A stretch of 64,000 nucleotides of DNA from Marimonas lutisalis (lineage in GTDB: Bacteria; Pseudomonadota; Alphaproteobacteria; Rhodobacterales; Rhodobacteraceae): the NCBI RefSeq assembly GCF_005434965.1, contig NZ_SKCI01000002.1, positions 864,001 to 928,000 of the forward strand. The letters are read 5' to 3'. Position 1 is the first letter of the stretch. Every line of letters begins with the position of its first letter. Under the pieces are notes generated by a model. The model did not search any database. It was given only the letters and a program-made list of their open reading frames with translations, and was not told where the DNA came from. Positions 7,846 to 16,331 of the stretch are shown piece by piece. The position numbers and the translations under genes are program-made.

Positions 7846-9153
7846 CTACGAACCAGCGTAGCGACACGCCGCAGCCTCTATTTCGCTGCGTAGGTAGACA
7901 CGCGTTGATGACCCGTGCAGCTTTGCGACCTTCGGCTTGATGCCAAACGGCTTCATCAGCTTGGCAACTGTGGTCGCCGTTATTGGGTTGCCCCGTTTCC
8001 ACTCCGCCCACGGGCGCTCCTCGAGGGCGATGAGATCGGTGACGATCTCCGCCGAGGAGAGCCGATCTGGACGTCCTGTCCGGGTGGCGAACAGTTCCGC
8101 AATATCATGCAGCATAATCACGCCGGCTGGTTCGTCACTTTTCTCCTGAGCCTTTACCTGCAGACTGTAAGCTGCCGCAATGCGGTCGGGCCAGATGCCA
8201 CCCAAGGCCGTGGCTATGCGCCAGAGCGGTGTGAAGTTATCCTGCAGCCTGTCATTGCCACAGGCTGGCGGTTCATTTTCCATTGCCCCGATCCTGACCG
8301 CATTGTCGGCCGTCCACCGGGCAATCCGGCGACGAACACGTAACATTTGTCCATGCAGATCGATTGGGAGTTTCGCGACCTTCTCCTCGGGTAGCTTGCG
8401 CCGCAAGCCAATCACGATGGACCGGCTCATGAGCGTGTCGCGTTGGCTGCCGATCCCGGCAATCACCATAGGGCACCATGTTGAGAACGGGGTGGGAACC
8501 AGTTCACCGTTGACCTCCTGCACACGGATCACGCGGGCCGTACGGTTCGTGTGGCCAGAGTTCAGTATCCCCGCTAACTCCTCGTTCTGCCTCATCCATG
8601 TGTCTGCCTCGTCCAAGAGCAGCGTTGGTTGCCACGCCTCGATCGCTCGGAAGATGGCTGCAGGGGTCGCGTTCGAGGCAATGAACCCGCGATATGCCAA
8701 CGCGTCGACCACCTCCAGAAGGGTGGATTTGCCACAGGCCTTCGTCGGACTTGTGATCAGCAACCGCGGCCAAAGGCGCCATGTGTTCATCAAGTATGTT
8801 CCGATGATCCAGAGGGTGGCGCAATCGGCATCCGCATCCGTGCCAAACACCACGTGGTCTCGAAGGCGATTGCGGATTTCCTCGGCCAGCGATGCGCCAT
8901 CCACCGGGTCGAGCCAGGGTTCGAGATCTTCGATGAACGAGTTCTGTTCACACTCATCCGGATCGGTATTCAACTGCCGCACCTTTTGCACCTCGGCATC
9001 CAGGACGGAGGTGCGCCAGCTCAGCCGTGCAGCAGCGTGCTTTCGCTCTGTTTCATATGCGGCGGGGTCCAGCCCCGCCAACCTTTTTACTTCCGCCTGC
9101 GCGTCGACATCGGTCACATCCGCAATCTTTGGCAGGTCATGTCCGTCCATCAT
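7846..9153 (-). CDS. DUF3631-type P-loop ATPase/helicase-like protein
   Basis: A 435-aa protein with Walker A SPTKACGKST (135-144, Lys142) and Walker B TLLLDEAD (177-184), followed by the DUF3631 C-terminal region. Relatives occur on phages, plasmids and integrative elements, often joined to primase domains, and are thought to be replication helicases or ATPases. No primase domain is present here. The double ATG start overlaps the stop of the gene before it (ATGATGA), so it is the last gene of a four-gene coupled operon. A 72-bp palindrome lies just downstream. I call it a mobile-element replication ATPase with moderate confidence. Confidence 0.75.
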   Translation of the reverse strand: MMDGHDLPKIADVTDVDAQAEVKRLAGLDPAAYETERKHAAARLSWRTSVLDAEVQKVRQLNTDPDECEQNSFIEDLEPWLDPVDGASLAEEIRNRLRDHVVFGTDADADCATLWIIGTYLMNTWRLWPRLLITSPTKACGKSTLLEVVDALAYRGFIASNATPAAIFRAIEAWQPTLLLDEADTWMRQNEELAGILNSGHTNRTARVIRVQEVNGELVPTPFSTWCPMVIAGIGSQRDTLMSRSIVIGLRRKLPEEKVAKLPIDLHGQMLRVRRRIARWTADNAVRIGAMENEPPACGNDRLQDNFTPLWRIATALGGIWPDRIAAAYSLQVKAQEKSDEPAGVIMLHDIAELFATRTGRPDRLSSAEIVTDLIALEERPWAEWKRGNPITATTVAKLMKPFGIKPKVAKLHGSSTRVYLRSEIEAAACRYAGS

Positions 9154-9509
9154 GCGGCACCTCCATGCACATGTCTGATGAAGGCGGTACGCTCAGAGAC
9201 AGGAAGGCTGCGCCAAAGCGCCTTGATCGCCCGGCTTCGCATTGGCAGGGTCAGGTGGGTCTTGGGTAACTGCTCAAGTCCTGCCAGCGTGTAGGCGAGG
9301 AGTTCGTGCGGCGGGGCTGCTACTGCCCAGAACTTGGCATCCGAATAGAGCATGCCGAACGGATCGTGCCGTGGCCCGCCGGTCTCAGACTTCTCCAGCC
9401 ACGCCAAGCAAATCGCATTCGCCTGTTCGGGGTGGCACTGCTCGAGGGCAAATCTTGCAGAGTCGGCCCATTCGAGGCGCATACGGGCTTCGGGGGACAT
9501 ACTGGCCAT
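9150..9509 (-). CDS. Unknown protein, third gene of the DUF3631 cassette
   Basis: A 119-aa product, mostly helical by composition, with no motif I recognise. The ATG at 9509 is chosen because it overlaps the TGA of the preceding gene (ATGA); a longer in-frame opening reads back through that gene. It overlaps the start of the DUF3631 gene at its own end. Such tight coupling points to a shared job with the ATPase. Confidence 0.6.
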   Translation of the reverse strand: MASMSPEARMRLEWADSARFALEQCHPEQANAICLAWLEKSETGGPRHDPFGMLYSDAKFWAVAAPPHELLAYTLAGLEQLPKTHLTLPMRSRAIKALWRSLPVSERTAFIRHVHGGAA

Positions 9510-9712
9510 CAGCGTTCCTCCCCGAAGCAGATGCCCGCAAGCATGCGCGCAGTGCGTTTGTCGAGACCGTGGCGCCGCTGCAGGTAGCGTGTTTGCAGAT
9601 CGCGAAAAGTGGCGTATGTTGGTTGAATAGATGAGTTCTCCCACAGACCATCTAAGTTTGCCCCGGCGGTGCGCTGCAACGCATTGCCGGGGCGTTTCCA
9701 TTTATGGCTCAT
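9509..9712 (-). CDS. Small basic protein, second gene of the DUF3631 cassette
   Basis: A 67-aa Arg/Lys-rich product (LQTRYLQRRHGLDKRTARML in its second half) compatible with a small nucleic-acid-binding protein; no family recognised. ATGA overlaps at both ends tie it to its neighbours and support it despite its size. Confidence 0.55.
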   Translation of the reverse strand: MSHKWKRPGNALQRTAGANLDGLWENSSIQPTYATFRDLQTRYLQRRHGLDKRTARMLAGICFGEER

Positions 9713-10077
9713 GACGAACCCCCGATGTCTTGGCGGGGAGTCAAGAAAGGCACCCCTGATAAGGCGTCAGCGCCCCCAAAAATGGCGTTCCACGCAAGCG
9801 CTCGAAGGTGGCAGATGCGGCCCAATTCTGCTTGCCGGTGCTCCGACGAAGCAACCAGCCAATAGTCCTGCAGAACCTCCGTTCCTGCGAAATCTGCCCA
9901 ATCGATGCCATCGGTATTTTTCTCGATCTTGCGCAAGGCTTGCTCCTCGGCATGAAGGAGCATGGCGCAGTTTTCGGACGTCCTGATGAGGTCGAGATAG
10001 TGCTGCATCTCGGGGGCTTCGGCGGCTTTCACTTTCTTTTCCTTCCGGCTGTTCATGTCAGCCGACCCGGGTTTCAC
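9709..10077 (-). CDS. Unknown protein, first gene of the DUF3631 cassette
   Basis: A 122-aa product with a Lys-rich N-terminus and a helical remainder; not recognised. Two starts are possible: GTG at 10077 or ATG at 10056, neither with a strong ribosome site. The stop overlaps the next ATG (ATGA). The 180-bp region to the next rightward gene should contain the operon promoter. Confidence 0.55.
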   Translation of the reverse strand: MKPGSADMNSRKEKKVKAAEAPEMQHYLDLIRTSENCAMLLHAEEQALRKIEKNTDGIDWADFAGTEVLQDYWLVASSEHRQAELGRICHLRALAWNAIFGGADALSGVPFLTPRQDIGGSS

Positions 10078-10257
10078 GGCGGTCTTGTCAGATTAAGCTG
10101 GTTTGATAGTCTAACTGAGCTTGTTTCTTCTTCGTGGCGTCGCTCTTAAAGGTATTTTCCTTTGAGAGCAGCTTTTTGAATCTTCAGCGCAAGCAAGAGG
10201 GCATGGAAGGGCTGCTTGACGCTGTTATTCTGACATTGCCCTGGAAAGACCGCTTCG

Positions 10258-10632
10258 ATGATATACGCACATCGCCATATGAACAGTTTCAGTCAGATGT
10301 TTCTAACAATTGTTCAATTCTGTTGCCCGAAGTGTGAGGATCCGCGAGTTCATTTGCAGGTACCAGTCGAACTTCCCTCGAGCGATGAAACTCCCACACT
10401 CTTGGAACTGGGTTCTGAAGCGAATTGTGAAAACTGCGAATTCGTAAGTGGAGCCGTCTCATTTATCTTTGTATCACAAGTTTTTCGTTTGGATGACGTG
10501 GAGGATGGTCAGAGCAAAGCTGTTACAGATTATCTCAGAAAGATTTGCGAGAACAAAGGCGATCTTGTTTCACTTGATTCGGATTTGCCGACAATGTTTC
10601 GAGATCAATATCCGGGTCTATGCAAAAGATAA
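10258..10632 (+). CDS. Possible small zinc-ribbon protein
   Basis: A 124-aa frame with two Cys pairs, CPKC near residue 24 and CENC near residue 57, spaced as in a zinc ribbon, followed by an acidic tail. GGAAAG lies 9 nt before the first ATG; an alternative ATG is at 10279. I do not recognise it, and it abuts the left end of an IS element, so it may be a remnant. Confidence 0.4.
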   Translation: MIYAHRHMNSFSQMFLTIVQFCCPKCEDPRVHLQVPVELPSSDETPTLLELGSEANCENCEFVSGAVSFIFVSQVFRLDDVEDGQSKAVTDYLRKICENKGDLVSLDSDLPTMFRDQYPGLCKR

Positions 10633-10654
10633 TTCCGGATAGAATCATGTCATG

Positions 10655-11472
10655 GGTGCTGTCAGAGGAACTTGCCTTGAGCCGGGCAGGGGGCTCTCTT
10701 AGCCTCTCAAGATGACCAAGCGTTCCCCCTTCAAGTACTTCAAGACCAGCCCGGAGATCATCCGCCTGGCAGTGATGCTCTATGTGCGTTTCCCGTTGTC
10801 ACTCCGCAATGTCGAGGACCTGCTGCACGAGCGGGGCATTGATGTGAGCCATGAAACCATACGGTTCTGGTGGAACCGGTTTGGCCCGATGTTTGCATCT
10901 GAGATCCGTGGGCGGCGTGTGCAGCAGCTGCGTGCCTTCTCGCGATGGCAATGGCATGTCGACGAGGTCTTCGTGAAGATCAATGGTGAGCGGCACTACC
11001 TTTGGCGAGCTGTCGATCACGAAGGCGAGGTGCTTGAGAGCGTCGTCACAAAGCGAAGAAACAAACGCGCTGCATTGAAAATGCTCAGGAAATTGATGCG
11101 GCGCTATGGTCCGCCGGAAGTCCTGGTCACCGATCGGTTTCCATCTTACAAAGCCGCGCTTCGCGATCTGGGTTGCGATCATCTCCAATCATGTGGGCGC
11201 TGGCTCAACAACAGAGTCGAGAACTCGCATCTGCCATTCCGACGACGAGAAAGGGCGATGCAGCGCTTCCGTCGAATGCGAAGTTTGCAGCAATTCGTTG
11301 CCGTTCACTCCTCCGTCTTCAATCACTTCAACCAGGATCGCAGCCTCTCCAAACGAGATCACTTCAAGCAAAACCGAACCGCTGCTCTGGCCGAGTGGCG
11401 CGGTCTTTGCGCGGCATGATGGTCAGTATGACTGTCCTTTTCGAGACGAGTTCGAATTCGTCTGACAGCACC
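10655..11472 (+). mobile_element. IS6-family insertion sequence, apparently intact
   Basis: Terminal inverted repeats ggtgctgtcaga (10655-10666) and tctgacagcacc (11461-11472) are perfect over 12 bases and imperfect for about 7 more. They enclose one full-length transposase. The 8 bases on either side (atgtcatg and atcgttca) do not match, so there is no target duplication; this fits rearrangement after insertion or the cointegrate mechanism of the family. Confidence 0.85.
10712..11419 (+). CDS. IS6-family DDE transposase
   Basis: A 235-aa transposase of normal family length with the FKYFKTSPEIIRLAV N-terminus and the RNVEDLLHERG helix. Catalytic Asp are in WHVDEVF and VTDRFPSY, and the Glu lies in the NNRVENSH region. 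All key residues are present, so it may be active. The ATG at 10712 matches the usual family start. Confidence 0.9.
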   Translation: MTKRSPFKYFKTSPEIIRLAVMLYVRFPLSLRNVEDLLHERGIDVSHETIRFWWNRFGPMFASEIRGRRVQQLRAFSRWQWHVDEVFVKINGERHYLWRAVDHEGEVLESVVTKRRNKRAALKMLRKLMRRYGPPEVLVTDRFPSYKAALRDLGCDHLQSCGRWLNNRVENSHLPFRRRERAMQRFRRMRSLQQFVAVHSSVFNHFNQDRSLSKRDHFKQNRTAALAEWRGLCAA

Positions 11473-11726
11473 ATCGTTCAGTCTGAAATGCGCCTGTCGT
11501 TGCCAAACGTCTTCTAGCGGTGGTTCGAGCCCGGCGCAGCATATGGCAACAAAGGGGTCAGATCAGCCATTCACTGCCGTGCGGCAGTTTCAGACAGGCT
11601 GAACGACTGCTTCGCGTACAAATCGAACGCCTTTGAGTTGGCCTCACGGGAGTTTAACCTAGCCTGGTCGAGACATTCTGAATCAGCCGAATTACAATTG
11701 GGCCACTTGTCTTGAGGGGAGCGGTG

Positions 11727-12089
11727 ATGAAATATTTCCGATTGACTGCGACGGATGACGGAGAATCTCGAATGGAAGAGGTCGAAGCTCATGCCGCGCC
11801 GGTCAACTTCATTCCGGATCAACCATCATTGGATTTGTCGCATCCAAAGGATGCAAAGAATTTAACGTTCATACGCACACCGGCTGGATGTAACGGCGGT
11901 TGGCATCCTACACCACGTCGCCAGTTCGTCATAGGCATGCACGGTGTTCTGGAGTTCCGGGCCACCGATGGAAACATCTGCGCCGTCCATCCGGGAACGA
12001 TCGTTTTGCTCGGAGACACAACAGGCAAGGGGCACTATACCCAAGTCATGGACGGAATGGATTGGTGGGGAGTACTGGTTGGGTTGTAG
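11727..12089 (+). CDS. Cupin-like small protein
   Basis: A 120-aa protein whose core (GWHPTPRRQF, then GVLEFRATDG and PGTIVLLGDTTGKGH) matches single-domain cupins seen as hypothetical proteins in many bacteria. Metal-binding His cannot be assigned with confidence. The ATG at 11727 follows GGGGAG, which decides against the upstream in-frame ATG at 11712. It lies alone between IS elements. The substrate is unknown. Confidence 0.7.
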   Translation: MKYFRLTATDDGESRMEEVEAHAAPVNFIPDQPSLDLSHPKDAKNLTFIRTPAGCNGGWHPTPRRQFVIGMHGVLEFRATDGNICAVHPGTIVLLGDTTGKGHYTQVMDGMDWWGVLVGL

Positions 12090-12115
12090 TAATCGTGCCC
12101 GTGCACGTTTCTATC

Positions 12116-12142
12116 GGGCTCAACGCAGCCATTCGTTGTAAC
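12116..12142 (+). repeat. Dispersed intergenic repeat, partial copy C
   Basis: gggctcaacgcagccattcg is followed by ttgtaac, a match to the first block of the unit at 7609. An incomplete second block (aacggccgctt) follows near 12163. Confidence 0.5.
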
Positions 12143-12175
12143 GCAGCTAGCAAAGCGTGATTTAACGGCCGCTTC

Positions 12176-12232
12176 GGGCTCAAAGCTGCCGCTCGCTGCG
12201 CGCGCGACGAACGACTGCTTCGCGGGACGAAG
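12176..12232 (+). repeat. Dispersed intergenic repeat, copy B
   Basis: The first block gggctcaaagctgccgctcg and second block gaacgactgcttcgcg plus ggacgaag match the unit at 7609 in order and spacing. Confidence 0.6.
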
Positions 12233-12490
12233 CAGCCGTTCAGAATTGACCCGCCGACCTAAACGACCGACGGGCCAGAAATGCTGAAATTGTCCACTCA
12301 CCGGCACTTCGTGGTAGTCCACGAATTTGTAGACCACGTGACTTTTTTTGGGACTATAAGGGGCTTTGTCGTGAACGTCCGCTTGGTGGACTCAACAGAC
12401 GTCGATTTGCGCCGGCATTTTCGATTTGGGCCCAAATTAACAATTCCCGCTGCGGCCAAGACGGGCGCGGTGTGATGCTCTACGTACGGT

Positions 12491-14452
12491 TCAGGTAGGC
12501 TCCCTGAGGTGACGGATCAGGCGGAGAGCGCGCCAGCTCACACTAAAGCACAGCAGCAACGCCACGATGATGGCCGCGACAGCGGACCATGTCAGGTAGT
12601 TTCCGCCGGCGAGCAGTTTGAACGGGTTAAGGGTGGAATCGATGACCTGGCGACCTTCGGGGGCGGCATAGCTGGCTGGAATATCGGGTAGGCCGTTGCC
12701 GTTAGTGTCGTGGAAGGTCTGCACGAAGTCGATCAGGGCGCCCCAGACCTTGCGCTCCTGAATACCAGGCTGGCCGGGATCGGCGTCGATGCGGGCCTCG
12801 GTCAGATCTTCGATCGGAGCGCCGGAGTGGTCCTTCGGGACGATTGTGAGAATGCCCTTAGTGAAGCTGCCAATGACCTTGAGGAAGGTGGCGTTGTAGA
12901 TATCGGTTACCACCTTGTACGTCGCTTTTTTGTCGGACGAGTAGTCCAGCGGGACGTATCCGCCCGCGCCGTCGCTGATCTGGATATCGGTGACGCGGTC
13001 GAACAGCATGCGGTTGGGGTTGTATGTGACCTTGGCGCCGGAAATCTGAACGACATAGTCGTTGCCCTTGAGGCCCGGTAGTGTGGTGAGAATTTCGAAA
13101 GTCTTCTTTAATTCCCGCGCGGTTACATAAACCGAAACTAGCGGGTAGCCGTTCGAGCCATCCGAGCCAATGCCGAGGGGGACGACTCGAAAGAGATCGC
13201 TGACGGCTATCTGTCCTGTCTTGCCGTGAATGATGTCGTCACGAATTGGGCCGTTAGAGATGACAGCAACTGCGACCCGGCTGGCGGGATTGGTGGGGTC
13301 GTACTCAGCTTTGTTCCCGGCCCAGCGGAGGGCGTCTGTGACGAGGTTGCCAAGAGTGGATTCAGACGGTTTCAGCGTCAGGTCGAAATCGGTCTCGGCG
13401 ACCACCTGATCGAAAGTGAGCTCGAGCGGTCCTAGAGTTTTTCGGTTCACAACGTCGCGCGCTGCGGTGATCAGGGCATCTATACGAGGGTCGCCAGGAA
13501 TACTGTCATCGACAGTGATATAGTCGTAATGAGCGAGGTCGACGCCGGTGTCGGCGATGTCGAGGTCAAGGACGCCGACCCTGAGTCCGTAGCCGCGGGC
13601 ATGAACTATGATTGCCCCGTTCTCGACTATCGGTTCGGGAAGGAAGGTGTCGGTGTGGCCGCTGATAATAACATCGATGCCATCTACAGCTCGGGCGAGG
13701 GCAACGTCCTCGGATTTGTCCGGATTGTCATTGAGACCGCTATGCGAAAGGCAGATAATGACATCAACTTGTTGGCGGTTGCGTAGGAAATCGACCAAAC
13801 GGCGGGCGGTTTCGATCGGGTCGGCGAATTGAACGGGGCGGGCGAAGGGGGCCACCTCGGCGGCATCCGTTCCCATGAGGCCAAAAACGCCAATTCTCAG
13901 ACCGTCCCGTTCGAGGATCGTGTAGGGCGTGACGCGGCCGTCGCGGAACTGCTGTTCCAGTCTGTCGTCACGCTCGTCAGCCGGATCGAAGATGACGTTG
14001 GCCGATACAATGGCGGGAAAAGCACCTTTCTTTGCGGCAGATTCGATAATGCGGGCTAGTCCTTCGGGCTTCAGGTCGAACTCGTGGTTGCCAAGAGTTG
14101 TGACGTCATAGCCCATCGCGCCCAGTAATCCGAGTTCGAGGGCTTCTTCGCGGCTGACGGTGTGAAACAGCGAGCCCATCAAGAAATCACCGCCATCAAG
14201 CACCAGCACGGGGTTGTCACGCGCCGCTTTGGTCGTCTGGATCAGCGTGGAGATCCGGGCCCAGCCGCCGAGGGTCGCGTCATCGCCAGTGGTTAGCGGC
14301 GTATAATCGGCATTGGGCGAAAATCCCAGGAAATGCGAATGTAGGTCGTCAGTATGAACAATGGTCAGCCTGGTCTCTTCGGCCATGGCTTGGGTGCCGA
14401 GGCTGAGGACAATGACACCGAGAAAAGCCATAACGGCGGTTAAGGCGCGCAT
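12491..14452 (-). CDS. Membrane-anchored 5'-nucleotidase-family metallophosphatase
   Basis: A 653-aa exported enzyme. A signal peptide covers residues 1-24. Then come the binuclear metallophosphatase motifs (HTDDLHSH at 33-40, GGDF, GNHEFD, LSHSG and GHTD) and the 5'-nucleotidase C-terminal substrate domain. A final transmembrane helix (LTWSAVAAIIVALLLCF region) ends the protein. UshA and CpdB relatives hydrolyse nucleotides or UDP-sugars in the periplasm; SoxB shares the fold, but the RGGHD-type SoxB signature is not seen. The ATG at 14452 gives a proper signal peptide; a longer reading adds 29 unsupported residues. A cytochrome c remnant reads the same way upstream. Confidence 0.85.
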   Translation of the reverse strand: MRALTAVMAFLGVIVLSLGTQAMAEETRLTIVHTDDLHSHFLGFSPNADYTPLTTGDDATLGGWARISTLIQTTKAARDNPVLVLDGGDFLMGSLFHTVSREEALELGLLGAMGYDVTTLGNHEFDLKPEGLARIIESAAKKGAFPAIVSANVIFDPADERDDRLEQQFRDGRVTPYTILERDGLRIGVFGLMGTDAAEVAPFARPVQFADPIETARRLVDFLRNRQQVDVIICLSHSGLNDNPDKSEDVALARAVDGIDVIISGHTDTFLPEPIVENGAIIVHARGYGLRVGVLDLDIADTGVDLAHYDYITVDDSIPGDPRIDALITAARDVVNRKTLGPLELTFDQVVAETDFDLTLKPSESTLGNLVTDALRWAGNKAEYDPTNPASRVAVAVISNGPIRDDIIHGKTGQIAVSDLFRVVPLGIGSDGSNGYPLVSVYVTARELKKTFEILTTLPGLKGNDYVVQISGAKVTYNPNRMLFDRVTDIQISDGAGGYVPLDYSSDKKATYKVVTDIYNATFLKVIGSFTKGILTIVPKDHSGAPIEDLTEARIDADPGQPGIQERKVWGALIDFVQTFHDTNGNGLPDIPASYAAPEGRQVIDSTLNPFKLLAGGNYLTWSAVAAIIVALLLCFSVSWRALRLIRHLREPT

Positions 14453-14711
14453 TTTGATGATCCCATGCTTGTGCCCGCGATCTGATTGGTCGCCGACGCC
14501 TCCAGGTTCGAGTATGCCGGGGCGGTGCAGACCGGTCAAATGCCGAGCGTTTGCAGTTTTCAGGCTGTTGGGCGCGTGGGTTCGCTGGTCACAGTGTCCA
14601 AACTGTCCAAATGCCCAATTACCCGGCTAATGTTCTGGACAAATAGACAGATCGGGCGTCTTGGTGTTTATCGAAACGTTTTTCGGGTGAGGAACTGGCC
14701 CGGAAAAGCCT

Positions 14712-15086
14712 TCATTCTACCTGCATTGCCGCGAGATACTCGATCAAAGCAAGTATGCGCGTTCTTACGTAGGCTTCTGTTTCAATCGGTCCGAAGTTCA
14801 TATCTTCCACAGGATCGAGCCGGGCGCGGTACCTCTGTCCCCAAACCGGCATGTCTCGTCCACCGTGAACAGCGACATCTTCTGTGCCATCAATGATCGC
14901 GTAAACTCTTTGGACGTGGAAAACGCCACCATTGTTTTTTTGAAGCATGGAAAGCTGGGGGAGCGTTTGAACATTCAAGTATTGGGCGATTGGTCCATCA
15001 CCTTCACCCTCCGAACCATGGCAGGCGACGCAACTGTTCTTGTATTCAAATTCACCTAACGTCATTTGCTCGGTGAGCCTCCCCAA
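14712..15086 (-). pseudogene. c-type cytochrome, 5' end removed by an IS3 element
   Basis: The surviving 124 residues contain the haem motif CVACH and the later ligand candidate Met in GGRDMPVWG, as in small periplasmic class I cytochromes c with a CxxCHG...DMPxWG layout. The export signal and first helix are lost at the IS3 boundary (15087/15088). The reading frame continues into the IS by chance. Without a signal peptide it cannot be matured. Confidence 0.8.
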
Positions 15087-15129
15087 CTGAACTGGTCCAC
15101 CGCTATGGTTAGGAAACGGAGGACCGAGA

Positions 15130-15462
15130 ATGGCAAACAAGCGACCGAAGCCCGAAGAGATTGTCTTGAAGTTATGGCAGGTTGAGGCCTTGATGGGGCA
15201 AGGCATGCCTCGTCTGGATGCGATCCGACAGATCGGCGTTGTTGAACAGACCTATTATCGCTGGCGCAAGCAGTATGGCGGAATGGGCGTAGACCAACTG
15301 AAAGAACTGAAGCGGCTGCAGAAAGAGAACGAGCGGTTGAGACGCGCTGTGTCGGATCTGACACTCGACAAGCTGATCCTGACGGAGGCCGCAAAGGGAG
15401 TGAGGGCCGTCTTGGAAATGGTCCAGTGGACCATTTCAGGCCTAAACGGGCGGAGCCCCTGA
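15130..15462 (+). CDS. IS3-family transposase OrfA
   Basis: A 110-aa HTH protein. The HTH is in RLDAIRQIGVVEQTYYRWRK, followed by a leucine-zipper-like stretch (LKELKRLQKENERLRRAV). In this family OrfA binds the ends and joins OrfB by a -1 frameshift; orfB begins 37 bp before the orfA stop in the -1 frame. Confidence 0.85.
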   Translation: MANKRPKPEEIVLKLWQVEALMGQGMPRLDAIRQIGVVEQTYYRWRKQYGGMGVDQLKELKRLQKENERLRRAVSDLTLDKLILTEAAKGVRAVLEMVQWTISGLNGRSP

Positions 15463-16311
15463 GCCCCGCTCGTCGTCGTGCCTGCATCGATCACGTGCAG
15501 AGCCGGTTCAAGGTGTCAGAACGCAGGGTATGCCGCGTGCTGGGACAGCACCGCTCGACACAGAGACATATCCCTAGGGGCCGTGCCGATGAGGATCGGC
15601 TGGTTGCCGATATGATCGAACTGGCCAGGCAGTATGGTAGGTACGGTTATCGCCGGATTGCTGCTCTGCTCAGAGAGGCTGGTTGGTCGGTCAGCGATGG
15701 TCGTGTCGAGCGGCTTTGGCGACGAGAGGGGCTGAAGGTTCCACGAAAACAACCGAAGAAGCGACGGCTTTGGCTGAACGATGGCTCATGCGTCCGGCTT
15801 CGCCCCGAGTACCGCAACCATGTCTGGTCCTATGACTTCGTTCATTGCCGGACAGATGACGGAAAGGTCTTCAGGACACTGAACATCATCGATGAGTTCA
15901 GCCGGGAATGTCTGGCCATCAAGGTGAAGCGCAAGCTGAACTCGGCAGACGTAATCCATGCCCTGACAGACCTGTTTATCCTACGGGGCGCCCCTGCCCT
16001 TCATCCGGTCAGACAATGGGCCTGAGTTCGTCGCTCAGGCCATCAGAGACTGGATCGCAGCGGTTGGTTCGCAGACAGCCTGCATCGAACCACGAAGCCC
16101 TTGGGAGAATGGATGCTGCGAAAGCTTCAAAGGCCGGTTCCGAGACGAACTGCTCAACGGCGAGATCTTCTACACCCTACGTGAAGCACAGATCATCATC
16201 GAAGAATGGAGGAAGCACTACAACACCAGGAGACCGCACAGTGCATTGGGATATCGCCCGCCGGCCCCGGAAACCATCATCCCGATGGAACCAAGGCCAA
16301 TCATGCACTAA
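15426..16311 (+). pseudogene. IS3-family transposase OrfB, frameshifted
   Basis: The first part (15426-16025) carries the HTH_21 domain and the start of the rve integrase core (first Asp in WSYDFVH). One extra C near 15997-15999 shifts the frame, so that stretch ends in a stop. Reading resumes in the next frame with RSDNGPEF (second Asp) and ENGCCESF (Glu) to a TAA at 16309-16311. All three catalytic residues survive but not in one frame. Confidence 0.85.
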
Positions 16312-16331
16312 CAATCAACTTGGACCAGTCA

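Larger units (their letters stand above)
12090..12490. other. Repeat-bearing gap without a gene
   Basis: 400 bp between the cupin gene and the nucleotidase gene. The left half holds two copies of the dispersed repeat (12116-12142 and 12176-12232). At 12310-12323 a short dyad (cgtgg/ccacg) is followed by a run of seven T at about 12343, which could end transcription on the plus strand. The short open frames have no support. Confidence 0.5.
15088..16331 (+). mobile_element. IS3-family insertion sequence (frameshifted)
   Basis: Ends are tgaactggtcca (left) and, inverted, tgactggtcca (right), with the 5'-TG ends of IS3 elements. Between them lie orfA and orfB in overlapping frames. No 3-4 bp target duplication is visible, and the two flanks belong to different genes (cytochrome c and IS6), so DNA has been lost at one or both borders. 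Confidence 0.8.

Noticed and set aside
12491-14452. SoxB thiosulfate-oxidation protein, suggested by the neighbouring cytochrome c
   Set aside because: The SoxB-type RGGHD region is not seen, no other sox genes are present, and the C-terminal membrane helix is atypical for SoxB.
15426-16311. Programmed frameshift within IS3 orfB
   Set aside because: The shift at about 15997 is a single extra C in the catalytic core with no slippery run; it is a mutation, unlike the normal orfA-orfB overlap.
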